Assembly (NCBI RefSeq): GCF_001580365.1
Contig: NZ_CP014481.1
Span: 96,057 to 160,056, forward strand
DNA: 64,000 nt
Reading direction: 5' to 3'
Source of the DNA: Kocuria turfanensis
GTDB taxonomy: Bacteria > Actinomycetota > Actinomycetes > Actinomycetales > Micrococcaceae
Shown in pieces: positions 1 through 9,432 of the stretch. The translations under genes and the position numbers were made by a program. Positions within the stretch are counted from its first letter, which is position 1. Every line of letters starts with the position of its first letter. A model generated the notes under the pieces. That model was not told the origin of the DNA. It did not search any database and was given only the letters and a program-made list of their open reading frames with translations.

Positions 1-667
1 GCAGGACGCACTGGAGCTGATCCGGTTACCCCATGTCTCCGACCGCCGCCCGTCCCAGTTGTCCGGCGGGCAGCGCCAACGTGTCGCGTTGGCCCGGGCG
101 CTGGTGCTTCGTCCGCAGGTTCTGCTGCTGGACGAGCCGCTGGGGGCCCTGGACAAGCAGCTGCGGGAACAGATGCAGGTCGAGCTCAAGCAGATCCAGC
201 GGGAGGTCGGGATCACCTTCGTGTTCGTCACCCATGATCAGGAGGAGGCTCTGACCCTGTCCGACCGCGTGGCCGTGTTCAACGAGGGCACCGTGGAACA
301 GGTCGGCACCCCTGAGGACCTCTACGCCCGGCCCGCCACCCGGTTCGTGGCCACGTTCCTGGGCACCACGAACCTGGTGGAGGGCGAGCTGGCGCGCGTC
401 CTCACCGGCCGGCCGAGCGTGCTCAGCATCCGTCCCGAGCGCATCCACATCCATCCGCTGGGCAGCGCCGTGGACGAGGGCCGGTGCGCCGTCGAGGCGG
501 TCATCGAGGAGCAGATCTACACCGGGCCCACCACCCGGTACGTCGCCCGCACCGATGACGGGACCCGCCTGATCGTCCAGGAGCAGAACGACTCCCACAG
601 CACGGCCTCCGACCGCGGTGACCGCGTGCAACTGCAGTGGTCCCGCCGCTTCAACTACGAAATCTGA
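1..667 (+). CDS. ABC transporter ATP-binding protein, PotA-like (5' partial)
   Basis: The frame is open from base 2, so the N-terminus with Walker A lies outside the window; about 221 residues remain. The visible part has the signature LSGGQRQRVALARAL, Walker B and D-loop LLLDEPLGALD, the switch histidine in VFVTHDQEEAL, and a C-terminal TOBE-like regulatory region. It energises import at the cytoplasmic face of the membrane. The following lipoprotein and two permeases are in the order typical of polyamine (PotABCD) importers, so putrescine or spermidine is the likely substrate. The family call is firm, the substrate is inferred. Confidence 0.93.
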   Translation, partial: QDALELIRLPHVSDRRPSQLSGGQRQRVALARALVLRPQVLLLDEPLGALDKQLREQMQVELKQIQREVGITFVFVTHDQEEALTLSDRVAVFNEGTVEQVGTPEDLYARPATRFVATFLGTTNLVEGELARVLTGRPSVLSIRPERIHIHPLGSAVDEGRCAVEAVIEEQIYTGPTTRYVARTDDGTRLIVQEQNDSHSTASDRGDRVQLQWSRRFNYEI

Positions 668-719
668 CCTTTCGTCCCTGCCACGTCCTGCCACATCCGT
701 CCGAGAGAAAGCGCGTCCC

Positions 720-1922
720 ATGAAATTCACCAAGGTTCTGCCGCTGGCGGCCCTCACCACCCTGTCCCTCGCCCTCACCGGATGCGGCGAGAGCACCCCG
801 GCATCCTCCTCCGCTTCCAGCGGCATCCAGGTCCCCGACCTGCCCGCGGCCACCGAGGTCGGCGAAGGGGAAGGGCAGGTCAACATCGTCGCCTGGGCCG
901 GGTTCGTGGAGGACGGATCCACCAACCCGGACGCCGACTGGGTGAGCGCGTTCGAGAAGGAGACAGGTTGTCAGGTCAACCGCAAGGTGGGCGCCACGTC
1001 CGATGAGATGGTCCAGCTCATGCGCACCGGAGAGTATGACCTGGTCTCCGCCTCCGGCGACGCCTCCCTGCGCCTGATTGCCGGCGGCGATGTCGCCCCG
1101 ATCAACACCGAGCTCGTCCCCAACTTCGGCAACGTCGTGGAAGGCCTGAAGGGACAGGTCTACGACACCCTCAACGGCAAGAGCTACGGCGTCCCGATCG
1201 GTCGTGGCGCCAACGTGCTGATGTACAACACCGAGGAGGTAGCCGAGGCCCCCGATTCCTGGGCCCCCACCTGGGAGGAGGACAGCGCCTACAAGGGGGC
1301 CGTCATGGCCTATGACTCTCCCATCTACATCGCCGACGCAGCCCTGTACCTGATGGCCACCCAGCCCGAGCTGGGGATCACCAATCCCTACGCCTTGGAC
1401 CAGGAGCAGCTGGCCGCCGCCGTCGAGCTGCTCAAGCAGCAGAACGGTATCGTCGGTGAGTACTGGAACGACGCGCTCAAGGCCGTTTCCTCCATCTCCT
1501 CGGGCACGGCACAGATGGGCACCGGCTGGCAGGTGATCGTGAACCTGGCCCAGGCCGACGGCGGCAAGGTCGAGTCCGTGCTGCCCAAGGAAGGCGCCAC
1601 CGGTTGGTCCGACACCTGGATGATCTCGGCGAAGTCCAAGAACCCCAACTGTGCCTACCAGTGGATGGACTGGGCCTCCTCACCGGAGGTCAACGCGAAG
1701 ATCGCCCAGAACTTCGGCATGGCCCCGGCCAACTCGCTGGCCTGCGAGGGCTCGACGAAGAACGAAGAGCACTGCGAGAGCTTCCACGCCACCGACGAGG
1801 AGTACTACAAGAACGTGTGGATGTGGACCACTCCCGTGGAGCAGTGCATCGACGGCCGCACCGACGTCACCTGCACCAACTACCAGGAGTGGACCAAGGC
1901 GTGGACCGAGGTCAAGGGCTGA
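720..1922 (+). CDS. Extracellular solute-binding lipoprotein, PotD-like
   Basis: 400 aa starting at the ATG at 720. A longer frame exists upstream, but this start gives a clean lipoprotein signal: KFTK, a hydrophobic stretch and the lipobox LTGC with Cys22 as the lipidation site. The mature part has the family-1 periplasmic-binding fold pattern of spermidine/putrescine-binding proteins (VNIVAWAGFVEDG near the N-terminus, then GAVMAYDSP and a Trp/Tyr-rich C-terminus). It would capture the substrate outside the membrane and hand it to the two permeases downstream. It starts 53 bp after the ATPase stop, so co-transcription is likely. Confidence 0.9.
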   Translation: MKFTKVLPLAALTTLSLALTGCGESTPASSSASSGIQVPDLPAATEVGEGEGQVNIVAWAGFVEDGSTNPDADWVSAFEKETGCQVNRKVGATSDEMVQLMRTGEYDLVSASGDASLRLIAGGDVAPINTELVPNFGNVVEGLKGQVYDTLNGKSYGVPIGRGANVLMYNTEEVAEAPDSWAPTWEEDSAYKGAVMAYDSPIYIADAALYLMATQPELGITNPYALDQEQLAAAVELLKQQNGIVGEYWNDALKAVSSISSGTAQMGTGWQVIVNLAQADGGKVESVLPKEGATGWSDTWMISAKSKNPNCAYQWMDWASSPEVNAKIAQNFGMAPANSLACEGSTKNEEHCESFHATDEEYYKNVWMWTTPVEQCIDGRTDVTCTNYQEWTKAWTEVKG

Positions 1923-2039
1923 CATGCAACGGCGGCGGGCCGGGGGGCGAGAAGCCTGGCCGCCCCCGGCCCGCCGCACCCAGGGACCTAGACAACCATC
2001 CTGAGGAGGACTGGCGGCTCCCCGCCGCCGCAGACGACC

Positions 2040-2978
2040 ATGGCGACGACCCACACCACACCTGTTGCGGCACCTGACCCCGCACCCACCGACGGCGCTG
2101 CGCCTCCCCGCCCGCACGGCTCCGGGGACCGGTTTTCCCGCCTGCTCCACGCACATCCGCGCCTGCGCCTGGGCGCCCTGCTGAGTTTGCCCATGGCGTG
2201 GCTGGGTGTCCTCTACATCGGCTCACTGGTCCTGCTGTTTATCACCGCGTTCTGGTCCACGGATCCTTTCACGTCGAAGGTCATCCCGGGATTCACCTTG
2301 GAGAACTTCCGGGAGATCCTTACTGTCCCCGCCTATCAGCAGACCGCTCTGCGCACCGTGGGGATCGCCCTGGCCGTGACCGCGTTGTGCGCGCTACTGG
2401 CCCTGCCCCTGGGGTTGTACATGGCGAAGATCGCCTCACCGCGCATGCGGGCGGTTCTGGCCATCGGCATCACCCTGCCGCTGTGGGCCGGATACCTCGT
2501 CAAGGTCTTCTCCTGGCGCATCACCTTCATGACCGGCGGGCCACTGGACTGGCTGCTCACCCCCCTGGGCTTGAACGGCCCCGGATACGGCACCGCGGCT
2601 CTGGTGGTGACGTTGTCCTATCTGTGGTTCCCCTACATGGCGGTCCCGGTGTACGCCGCCTTCCGCCAGATCCCGGACAACCTCTTCGACGCCTCCGCCG
2701 ACCTGGGCGCCAAGGGCTGGACCACCGTACGGACCGTGGCGCTGCCCTTGCTGAAGCCGGCTTTCATCGCGGGGTCCATCTTCACGTTCTCTCTCAGCCT
2801 CGGCGACTACATCGCCGCGCAGTTCGTCGGCGGCACCACCCAGGTGATCGGCACGGTCATCGCCTCCAACATCAACCTCAACCCGCCGTTGGCCGCGGCG
2901 TTCGCCACGGTACCGGTGGTGGTCGTCGTGGCCTATCTCTTCCTGGCCCGCAAATCCGGCGCCCTGCAGCAACTCTAG
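2040..2978 (+). CDS. ABC transporter permease, PotB-like
   Basis: 312 aa with about six hydrophobic segments after a Pro-rich cytoplasmic N-terminus of roughly 50 residues. The EAA-type loop that docks the ATPase is visible as DASADLGAKGWTTVRTV followed by ALPLLKPAF. It forms half of the membrane channel with the next gene and lies 117 bp after the binding protein in the same operon. The polyamine specificity is inferred from gene order and similarity to PotB/PotH permeases. Confidence 0.9.
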   Translation: MATTHTTPVAAPDPAPTDGAAPPRPHGSGDRFSRLLHAHPRLRLGALLSLPMAWLGVLYIGSLVLLFITAFWSTDPFTSKVIPGFTLENFREILTVPAYQQTALRTVGIALAVTALCALLALPLGLYMAKIASPRMRAVLAIGITLPLWAGYLVKVFSWRITFMTGGPLDWLLTPLGLNGPGYGTAALVVTLSYLWFPYMAVPVYAAFRQIPDNLFDASADLGAKGWTTVRTVALPLLKPAFIAGSIFTFSLSLGDYIAAQFVGGTTQVIGTVIASNINLNPPLAAAFATVPVVVVVAYLFLARKSGALQQL

Positions 2979-2991
2979 GAAGGCCCCACCG

Positions 2992-3795
2992 ATGACTCTT
3001 TCCCGTCCCGCCAAGGTCCTCCTGCGGGTCTTCGCCGGCCTCGTGATGGCCGCCATCTACCTCCCGCTGCTGCTAGTGATCCTCAATTCCTTCAATGCCA
3101 CGACTTCCGGGGCGTTCCCCATCTCGGACTTCACCACACGTTGGTGGGTGGCCGCCTGGCACAACGAAGGAGTACGGGCCGCCTTGTGGACCTCGATACA
3201 GGTGGCCACCATTGCGACCGTCATCGCCCTGGTGCTGGGCACCATGATCGCCTTCGCGCTCTCCCGTTACGCCTTCTTCGGCAAGAACGTCGTCAATCTG
3301 CTGGTGGTCCTGCCCATCGCCCTGCCCGGAATCGTCACCGGAGTGGCGCTGAACAACACCTTCAAGACCGTGCTCGAGCCGCTGGGTATCGGTCTGGGCC
3401 TGTTCTCCGTGATCGTCGGTCACGCCACCTTCTGCGTGGTCATGGTGTTCAACAACGTCCAGGCCCGACTCGGAAGAATGAACCGTGGCCTGGAGGAAGC
3501 AGCCATGGACATGGGAGCGAACCTGCCCAGAACCTTCATCGACGTCACCTTCCCCGGGTTCCGCTCCGCATTCATCGGCGGAGGCCTGCTGGCCTTCGCC
3601 CTGAGCTTCGACGAGATCGTAGTCACCACATTCACTGCACCTCCAGGAACGGAAACCCTGCCGATCTGGATCTTCAACAACATGTCCCGCCCCAACCAAG
3701 CCCCGGTGGTCAACGTCATCGCAGCCGTACTCATCATCGTCTCGATGATCCCGGTCTACCTCTCCCAACGACTCACTGGAGATGACAAACGCTAA
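2992..3795 (+). CDS. ABC transporter permease, PotC-like
   Basis: 267 aa, the second permease of the importer, starting 13 bp after the previous stop with GGAAGG just upstream of the ATG. Six transmembrane segments are apparent, with the EAA loop LEEAAMDMGANLPRTFIDVT and the typical PotC ending (LPIWIFNNM, then a last helix). It pairs with the upstream permease. Confidence 0.9.
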   Translation: MTLSRPAKVLLRVFAGLVMAAIYLPLLLVILNSFNATTSGAFPISDFTTRWWVAAWHNEGVRAALWTSIQVATIATVIALVLGTMIAFALSRYAFFGKNVVNLLVVLPIALPGIVTGVALNNTFKTVLEPLGIGLGLFSVIVGHATFCVVMVFNNVQARLGRMNRGLEEAAMDMGANLPRTFIDVTFPGFRSAFIGGGLLAFALSFDEIVVTTFTAPPGTETLPIWIFNNMSRPNQAPVVNVIAAVLIIVSMIPVYLSQRLTGDDKR

Positions 3796-3860
3796 GGACC
3801 CGCCCCGTCCGTCTACTATCCATCGGCACACCACCTGACCACAGAGCAGGAGACATTACA

Positions 3861-5291
3861 GTGACCTTCACGCCCTCTCGATCGACCGGCCACAACGGCA
3901 AGCAGCATGCCGACCGGCTCGCCTACCGCAGCGTCAACCCCGCCACCGGTCAGCTCGTGGCCGAGTACGCCACCGCCACCGACGCCGAGGTCGAAGCGGC
4001 CGTTGCGGCCGCCGATACCGCCTTCCACCAGTGGCGGGCGGTTCCGGTCGAGGAGCGGGCAGCCGTGGCCGCCCGGGTCGGTGATCTGTTCGCCGCCCGG
4101 GTCGAAGAACTGGCGGCCATCGCCACCGAAGAGATGGGCAAGCCGATCTCCGAAGCCCGCGGGGAGGTGGAGTTCTGCGCGGAGATCTTCGCCTACTTCG
4201 CAGCCCAGGGCCCGACCCTCGCCGCCGATCAGCCCATCACCGCCTCGGCCGGCGGGCAAGCGGTGATCCAGAAGCGCCCCGTCGGGGTGCTGCTGGGGAT
4301 CATGCCGTGGAATTACCCCTTCTACCAGGTCGCCCGTTTCGTCGCCCCCAATCTCGTCCTGGGCAACACGATGGTGCTCAAACACGCCGAGTCATGCCCG
4401 CGCTCTGCCCTGGCCCTCCAACAGCTACTCGACGACGCCGGGGTCCCGGCCGGGGCCTACACCACCCTTTTCGCCTCCCATGACCAGATCGCCCAGGTCA
4501 TCGCCGATCCACGAGTGCAGGGGGTGTCGCTCACCGGCTCCGAACGCGCCGGAGCTGCCGTGGCCGAGATCGCCGGGCGGAATCTGAAGAAGGTCGTGCT
4601 CGAGCTCGGCGGGTCCGATCCCTACATCGTCCTGGACACCGATGACGTGACCGCCTCGGCCCAGGCGGCGTTCACCACCCGGATGGGCAACACCGGCCAG
4701 GCCTGCAACTCCAACAAGCGGATGATCGTCTCCTCCGAAATCTACGACGAGTTCGTCACCGAACTCACCCGCCAGGCCAACACCCTCATCCCTGGCGACC
4801 CTGCCGCCGATACGCCGGGCACCTACGCACCGCTGTCCTCACGGGCCGCCGCCGAGGGTCTGGTTGCCCAGATCCGGGCGGCCGTGGAGGCCGGGGCCAC
4901 CCTGCACGCCGGCGGGAAGCTCCTCGAGGGGCCCGGGGCCTACCTCGCCCCGGCCGTGCTCACCGGTATCACCCCGGACATGGCCGCCTACCACCAGGAG
5001 CTCTTCGGTCCGGTGGCCGTGGTCTACAAGGTCGAGAACGACGAGGATGCCCTCGCCCTGGCCAACGACACCCCTTACGGACTCGGCGGGGCGGTCTTCA
5101 GCACCGACCCGGCCCGCGCCCGGCGGGTCGCCGAAGGCCTGGAAGCCGGCATGGCCGTCGTCAACGCCGCCGAGGCCGAGGGCGCCGAAATGCCCTTCGG
5201 CGGCGTCAAGCGCTCCGGCTACGGCCGGGAACTCGGGCCCCTGGGCATGGACGAGTTCGTCAACAAACGCCTGCTCTACATCAACGACTGA
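3861..5291 (+). CDS. Aldehyde dehydrogenase, succinate-semialdehyde type
   Basis: 476 aa with a GTG start at 3861 preceded by CAGGAGA. Oxidises an aldehyde to the acid with NAD(P)+. Family landmarks: MPWNYPFYQ, general base Glu about residue 247 in LELGGSDPY, catalytic Cys about residue 281 in GNTGQACNSNKR, and NDTPYGLGG near the C-terminus. GSDPY and the overall pattern resemble GabD-like succinate-semialdehyde dehydrogenases. It lies 65 bp after the polyamine-type importer in the same direction, so the set could import putrescine or GABA and finish its breakdown to succinate. The exact substrate is inferred. Confidence 0.88.
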   Translation: MTFTPSRSTGHNGKQHADRLAYRSVNPATGQLVAEYATATDAEVEAAVAAADTAFHQWRAVPVEERAAVAARVGDLFAARVEELAAIATEEMGKPISEARGEVEFCAEIFAYFAAQGPTLAADQPITASAGGQAVIQKRPVGVLLGIMPWNYPFYQVARFVAPNLVLGNTMVLKHAESCPRSALALQQLLDDAGVPAGAYTTLFASHDQIAQVIADPRVQGVSLTGSERAGAAVAEIAGRNLKKVVLELGGSDPYIVLDTDDVTASAQAAFTTRMGNTGQACNSNKRMIVSSEIYDEFVTELTRQANTLIPGDPAADTPGTYAPLSSRAAAEGLVAQIRAAVEAGATLHAGGKLLEGPGAYLAPAVLTGITPDMAAYHQELFGPVAVVYKVENDEDALALANDTPYGLGGAVFSTDPARARRVAEGLEAGMAVVNAAEAEGAEMPFGGVKRSGYGRELGPLGMDEFVNKRLLYIND

Positions 5292-5433
5292 GCACGAGTC
5301 AGGGCCTGCGCCCGGCCGTCCATAAAAGTTGAGGGCAAGCCCTCTCATCCGCGGGGTCGGTTCAACCCCCTTGGCTGGGGCGCGGATGCTCGAAGAACAA
5401 CCCCTAACTACCTCACCACTCCGGAGGTTCCTC

Positions 5434-5688
5434 ATGCTTGAAGGCCTCGAGCAAAGCACGCAGGTGCACGACCTGTCGCATCTGCGCCCGGGTGACTTTG
5501 TACAGGCCCGTTTGCCGGGCACCCTGCTGGTCTATGAAGGCCATGTCGAGACCGTCGTACCGCCACAAGGCGTGCTGTGGATACGCCACGGCGCGTTCCA
5601 GGAGCGAAGGCTCATCGCCCTCGACGAGTACGACATGTTCACAGCACCTGCCTCCAGTCCTGTCTTGGAGCAACCGACAGAGTATTGA
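5434..5688 (+). CDS. Small hypothetical protein, 84 aa
   Basis: I do not recognise the family. The ATG at 5434 has an excellent GGAGG eight bases upstream, which favours it over upstream in-frame starts. The product is acidic, soluble and without a signal or membrane segment. It contains LRPGDFVQARLPGTLLVYEG and later VLWIRHGAFQERRLIALDEY, which look like short beta strands of a small barrel. It stands alone after the aldehyde dehydrogenase. Confidence 0.6.
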   Translation: MLEGLEQSTQVHDLSHLRPGDFVQARLPGTLLVYEGHVETVVPPQGVLWIRHGAFQERRLIALDEYDMFTAPASSPVLEQPTEY

Positions 5689-5897
5689 CCTGCCGCGGAC
5701 CGGGAGCTGTTCCTTAGACCCCAGGGCCACCTGTTCAGCAAAGAGCGCCCCGAGGGAGACCGGACATCGATGGAATCGTTTCCTCCTCGGCAGCCGATCA
5801 GGCGGTCTGACCGGGTACCCTGCCGTCGTTCGGACAAACGCGCGTAGACAGGGTGGGACGAGTGCTCTCACCAGTTTCTATTCGTCCTGCTTAGTGA

Positions 5898-5921
5898 CCG
5901 ATAGCCGGCCATATGTAAAGC
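5898..5921. repeat. Dispersed 24-bp repeat, copy A
   Basis: The + strand reads CCGATAGCCGGCCATATG then TAAAGC. Related copies lie at 9136-9159, 10316-10339 and 29961-29985. Read on the minus strand, copies A and B share about 44 bp and could encode SK..ALHMAGYR, so they may be remnants of an element end or of a gene 3' end. No function is assigned. Confidence 0.55.
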
Positions 5922-5960
5922 ACCGGGCGCCCATTTGCTGTACCGCCCCGACGGGAAGGC

Positions 5961-6971
5961 CTAAGTGTAAGAGGGCATGACGTTATTGGCGCGGGCCGGG
6001 GTGCGTGAGGCCGGGGGCTGATCGCCGCAGGCGGTGTGGGGCCGATGGTAGTTGAAGTGGTTCACCCAGACCCCGATCGCGTCCCGGCGGTCCTGCTCAC
6101 TGGAATAGGGGCGGGCGTAGAGGACCTCGTCGGCCAGCAGTCGGTTGTACCGCTCGACCTTGCCGTTGTGCCGGGGCGTATAGGGCTTGATGCGCTGGTG
6201 CCGGCCGGCGAGGGCCTCCACGCACCGGGTGAAGTCGCGGGCCTTGTAGTTGGCGCCGTTGTCCGTGACGACTCGGTGGATCCTCTGGATCCCGTGGGCG
6301 GAGAAGAAGGCTCTTGCCCGGCAGAAGAACCCGATCGTCGTCACCGCCTTCTCGTCGGCCAGGGCCTCGGTGTAGGCCAGCCTCGAGAAGCCGTCCACGG
6401 CCGAGTGCAGGTAGGTGTAGCCGACCTTCGCCCCGGGCCCGCGCTTGGACTGCTTGGCCTCGGCGCTGCCGCGGCCGTGGGCGCGCCAGCCGCCGCCGTC
6501 GGGGATCCGCCCGACCTTCTTCACGTCCAGGTGGACCATGTGCCCGGGCCAGGCGGCACGGATCCGCTGGGGCGGGCGTCTCAGGTCGTCCCCGGCTGGA
6601 GTGAGGTCGCGCAGGCGGGAGATGCCCAGGCGGGCCAGCCAGCGACCGACCGTGCGCAGGTGCATTTCGTGCCCGAGATCCAGCAGGTGGCGGTGGATCC
6701 GCCTGGCCGACCATTTCCGGTCTCGCCGGAGGGACTCGATCAGCTCCACGACGGCCGCCGGGGTGCGCTGAGGGCTGTGCCTTGGGACCGAGGGACGATC
6801 GGCCAGCCCCGCCTCACCGGCGGCGAGATAGCGGGCCACCCAGGTCGCCACCGTGGGGCGGCTGACCCGGAACTCGGCGGCCACATGGGCCTTCGGGATC
6901 CCGTCCTCGAGGTGACGGCGGACCATGCGCAGCCGGCCGGTCGGGGTCAAAGGTGCATTAATGTGGGGCAT
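5961..6971 (-). CDS. IS481-family transposase, copy 1
   Basis: 336 aa DDE transposase. The N-terminal helix-turn-helix is around [20 protein letters not shown]. Catalytic-core segments are [19 protein letters not shown] and [10 protein letters not shown]. The stop codon TAG is not inside the element: it is formed where the last IS codon (Thr of MPSYT) meets the flanking CCTAAG target repeat. It differs from copy 2 at about 15 residues, so the two are related but not recent identical duplicates. Confidence 0.92.
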   Translation of the reverse strand: MPHINAPLTPTGRLRMVRRHLEDGIPKAHVAAEFRVSRPTVATWVARYLAAGEAGLADRPSVPRHSPQRTPAAVVELIESLRRDRKWSARRIHRHLLDLGHEMHLRTVGRWLARLGISRLRDLTPAGDDLRRPPQRIRAAWPGHMVHLDVKKVGRIPDGGGWRAHGRGSAEAKQSKRGPGAKVGYTYLHSAVDGFSRLAYTEALADEKAVTTIGFFCRARAFFSAHGIQRIHRVVTDNGANYKARDFTRCVEALAGRHQRIKPYTPRHNGKVERYNRLLADEVLYARPYSSEQDRRDAIGVWVNHFNYHRPHTACGDQPPASRTPARANNVMPSYT

Positions 6972-7083
6972 GAACGGGCTCTCTTGCTGCGGACGGACGG
7001 TGTAGGAACTTCCATCCTGTGGCGAGGAGCCCGTTCCTCATCTCACCGGCACACCCGCGGCAAGAACCTCATGCCCCACAACA
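5966..7083 (-). mobile_element. IS481-family insertion sequence, copy 1
   Basis: 1,118 bp. The ends form an imperfect inverted repeat: the left end TGTAAGAGGGCATGACGTTA matches the reverse complement of the right end TGTTGTGGGGCATGAGGTTC. A perfect 6-bp direct repeat CCTAAG flanks it (5960-5965 and 7084-7089), so it moved here as a unit. A related, non-identical copy lies at 12454-13571. I cannot tell what gene, if any, was hit here. Confidence 0.9.
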
Positions 7084-7265
7084 CCTAAGGCTGCCCCAAC
7101 GATTGAACCGTCCGCGGAAAGCATCGGAGGGGCTGTAGCCGTAGCTCCTGCCCGGTGGGGTCGACCTGGATGACCGGCCCAGGATATTTCGGCTCTCTCG
7201 GAACCCACCAGCCAATGGCGCCCGGCGGGGGCAGCCTGTGGCACCGGGTCCGTGGTGGGGTGCGC

Positions 7266-7853
7266 CTAGGCTCCGGTGACGACGCGGGTGAATTCGGTCC
7301 AGGTGTCGCTGTCGTTGCGGTAGGTGTAGCGCTGGTCGCTGCGGATGCGGCCGGCCTCTCCGGCGCGCAGGACCAGGGCGGACCCGCTGGTGATGATGAT
7401 GAGTTCCCCGGCGTGGACCTGGTGCAGTTCTTCGGTCCCGGCCGTGTCCGGCTGGGCGTGGTAGGTGTCCCCCGGGGCCAGTCGCCAGGACCATAGTTCG
7501 GTGCGGGGAACGCTCTCGGTGGCGAGGAGCAGCACGGCCTCGCTGCCACGGTCCGAGCTCCACACGCGCACCGCTGCCCCGAGTCGCCCCCCGCTGGCTT
7601 CTTCCGCGGGGGTGGTGGGGGGCATGGCGAGGGAAACGAAGTCGGTGCCCAGGGCGTGGGCGATGTGGTCGACGGTCACCAGGCTGGGATTCGCCTGGCC
7701 CAGCTCGATCTGGGTCAGCATCCGCCGGCTCACCCTGGCGCGGTCGGAGAGCTCCTGGACGCTCCACCCCCGGTGCTGGCGCTGCTGGCGGATCTGTCGG
7801 CCGACCGTGGCGACGAACTCCGCGGTGGCTTCACCTTTCTCACGGGTGGCCAT
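7266..7853 (-). CDS. XRE-family transcriptional regulator with cupin domain
   Basis: 195 aa from the ATG at 7853, chosen because GGAGG lies seven bases upstream and the helix-turn-helix begins shortly after. Residues about 15-70 are an XRE DNA-binding domain (IRQQRQHRGWSVQELSDRAR, SRRMLTQIELGQANPSL). The C-terminal half is a cupin-like ligand pocket (ELWSWRLAPGDTYHAQPD, ELHQVHAGELIIITSG). Such proteins usually sense a small metabolite and repress a nearby gene; the EamA transporter directly upstream on the same strand is the obvious candidate. Confidence 0.85.
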   Translation of the reverse strand: MATREKGEATAEFVATVGRQIRQQRQHRGWSVQELSDRARVSRRMLTQIELGQANPSLVTVDHIAHALGTDFVSLAMPPTTPAEEASGGRLGAAVRVWSSDRGSEAVLLLATESVPRTELWSWRLAPGDTYHAQPDTAGTEELHQVHAGELIIITSGSALVLRAGEAGRIRSDQRYTYRNDSDTWTEFTRVVTGA

Positions 7854-8081
7854 CCGTTCCTCCTCCGGTGAGCAACATGGTGGGCACCGGCAATGCGGCG
7901 TTCTCACCTGGTGCGCCCTGATGGTACTGCGCGCTTTCATCGGCACGCTGCGCTCTGGGGCGCTTCCGCTGGCGGCTCGGCCAGGCCGGGCCGTTGCCGG
8001 CGGCCCTGGTCCCGTCGCCTCCTACTGAGTCGGCCTGCACCGAGCGAGTGGACCTTTGGGCTGCTCGAGCGTCGACGTCCG

Positions 8082-9038
8082 TCACCTGACCTCAAGGCCT
8101 TCCCGGTCCGCGCCCTGATCGGACTCAGGGGCGGGACGCGGTCGGAGCGTCAGATCCTTGGGGCGCAGCTCGCTGACCAGGACACCGACGACGATCAGCA
8201 CGGCCCCCAGGATCGCCAGGCCCGGCAGGCGATCCCCGGCGATACGCCCGATAATCCCGCCCCACACCGGTTCCCCGGCGTAGATGACGGTGGCCCGGGT
8301 GGCCGACACAGAGCGCTGCGCCCAGTTCATCGCCCACTGAATCAGGATGCTCGCCGCCCCGAGCCCGACCCCGGCCACCAGCCACACCCAGGAGAACCCC
8401 GGAACCCGTTCGCCGGTCACGGGCATCATCGCGAAGGACAGCAACCCGGCCATCAGCACCTGCACCACGGTGACCCGGCGGGCATCCACCGTGCCGGCGA
8501 AACGACTGATGAGCACGATCTCCACCGCGCAGGCCACCGCACTGAACAACGTGAGCGTCTCCCCGGGGCTCAGCCCACCCAACCCGGCGTCCGGACCAGC
8601 CAGCAACACCAACCCCGCGAAGGCGAACGCCACCCCGACCAGGGTCATCACCGCCGGGGCCTTGCGCAGCAACACCCACTGCAGCAGAGGCACCATCGGC
8701 ACGTACAAGGCAGTGATGAACGCCGACTGGCTGGCCGTGATCGTCTGCAGCCCCACCGTCTGCAGGCCGTAACCGAAGAAGATCGACGTCCCGATCACCG
8801 CACCGGCGCCGATCTCCTGCCAGGTGATGCCCCGCAGCACGCGCCAGAACACCACCGCCCCGATCAACCCGGCCACCACGAAGCGGACCCCAACGAAGAA
8901 CAACGGGCCGGTGTGGGCCATTGCCACATGGATGATCAGGAAGGTCGCCCCCCAGATCATGGTGATGCCGATCAGGATCAGTTCGGGGCGACTGACGCGG
9001 AGCCTGTTTCCGCCGGTACGAAAGAAGGTGTGCCACAC
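8082..9038 (-). CDS. DMT/EamA-family transporter
   Basis: Up to 318 aa with ten predicted membrane segments in two homologous halves, as in EamA (DUF6) exporters of amino acids or metabolites. Visible signatures are LILIGITMIWGATFLIIHVA at the first helix, and ATVIYAGEPVWGGIIGRIAG in the second half. The true start may be the GTG about 14 codons in, since the first residues are not hydrophobic. It lies directly upstream of the XRE-cupin regulator on the same strand. Substrate unknown. Confidence 0.85.
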   Translation of the reverse strand: MWHTFFRTGGNRLRVSRPELILIGITMIWGATFLIIHVAMAHTGPLFFVGVRFVVAGLIGAVVFWRVLRGITWQEIGAGAVIGTSIFFGYGLQTVGLQTITASQSAFITALYVPMVPLLQWVLLRKAPAVMTLVGVAFAFAGLVLLAGPDAGLGGLSPGETLTLFSAVACAVEIVLISRFAGTVDARRVTVVQVLMAGLLSFAMMPVTGERVPGFSWVWLVAGVGLGAASILIQWAMNWAQRSVSATRATVIYAGEPVWGGIIGRIAGDRLPGLAILGAVLIVVGVLVSELRPKDLTLRPRPAPESDQGADREGLEVR

Positions 9039-9432
9039 ACACCTCAGCGTATGAGAAATATAATGCTCATGCCAAGGTGAAGACCTGGTGCCCTGGCAGG
9101 AACCCTTAGCGCAGGGTCGCGGCCCTGGGAAACGTCCGGTAGCCGGCCATGTGTAAAGCGGCGGTCCTCGATTTGCTCACGCACCCCCAGTCCACGGTCG
9201 AACCAGTAACTCTTCGGGCCGCCTTTGCCCTGCGGCTGCGCCCGTGACCGCAGTCGGTTGGTTACGGCTGCTGGTGTGTGTCCGGGAAGCGTTGCTGGTG
9301 GGCCGGGAGCAGGGCGGAGTAGTAGTCGGGTTCGAAGTCGATCGCGGCGACGTCCCCGCCCGTCTTGGCTCACCTTGAGTTTGACCAGAATCGGTGAGGA
9401 GCGGGTGGCGGTCTCGGTGGAGCCGGGCCGGC
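9039..9432. other. Gene-free stretch with repeat copy B and a possible gene remnant
   Basis: No intact gene. It contains the dispersed repeat at 9136-9159 and GGCAGGAACCCTTAGCGC at about 9095, a phrase that recurs almost exactly near 28814. On the minus strand around 9300-9385 a short open piece reads AIDFEPDYYSALLPAHQQRF before a stop. This looks protein-like, possibly the C-terminal end of a decayed mobile-element gene, but I cannot name it. Confidence 0.4.
9136..9159. repeat. Dispersed 24-bp repeat, copy B
   Basis: CCGGTAGCCGGCCATGTGTA followed by AAGC, differing from copy A at three positions. It lies about 100 bp upstream of the EamA gene on the minus strand. Confidence 0.55.

Noticed and set aside
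26..925. Long minus-strand frame over the ATPase and binding-protein genes
   Set aside because: Shadow of the clear ABC genes; it contains no recognisable domain and would contradict the operon on the + strand.
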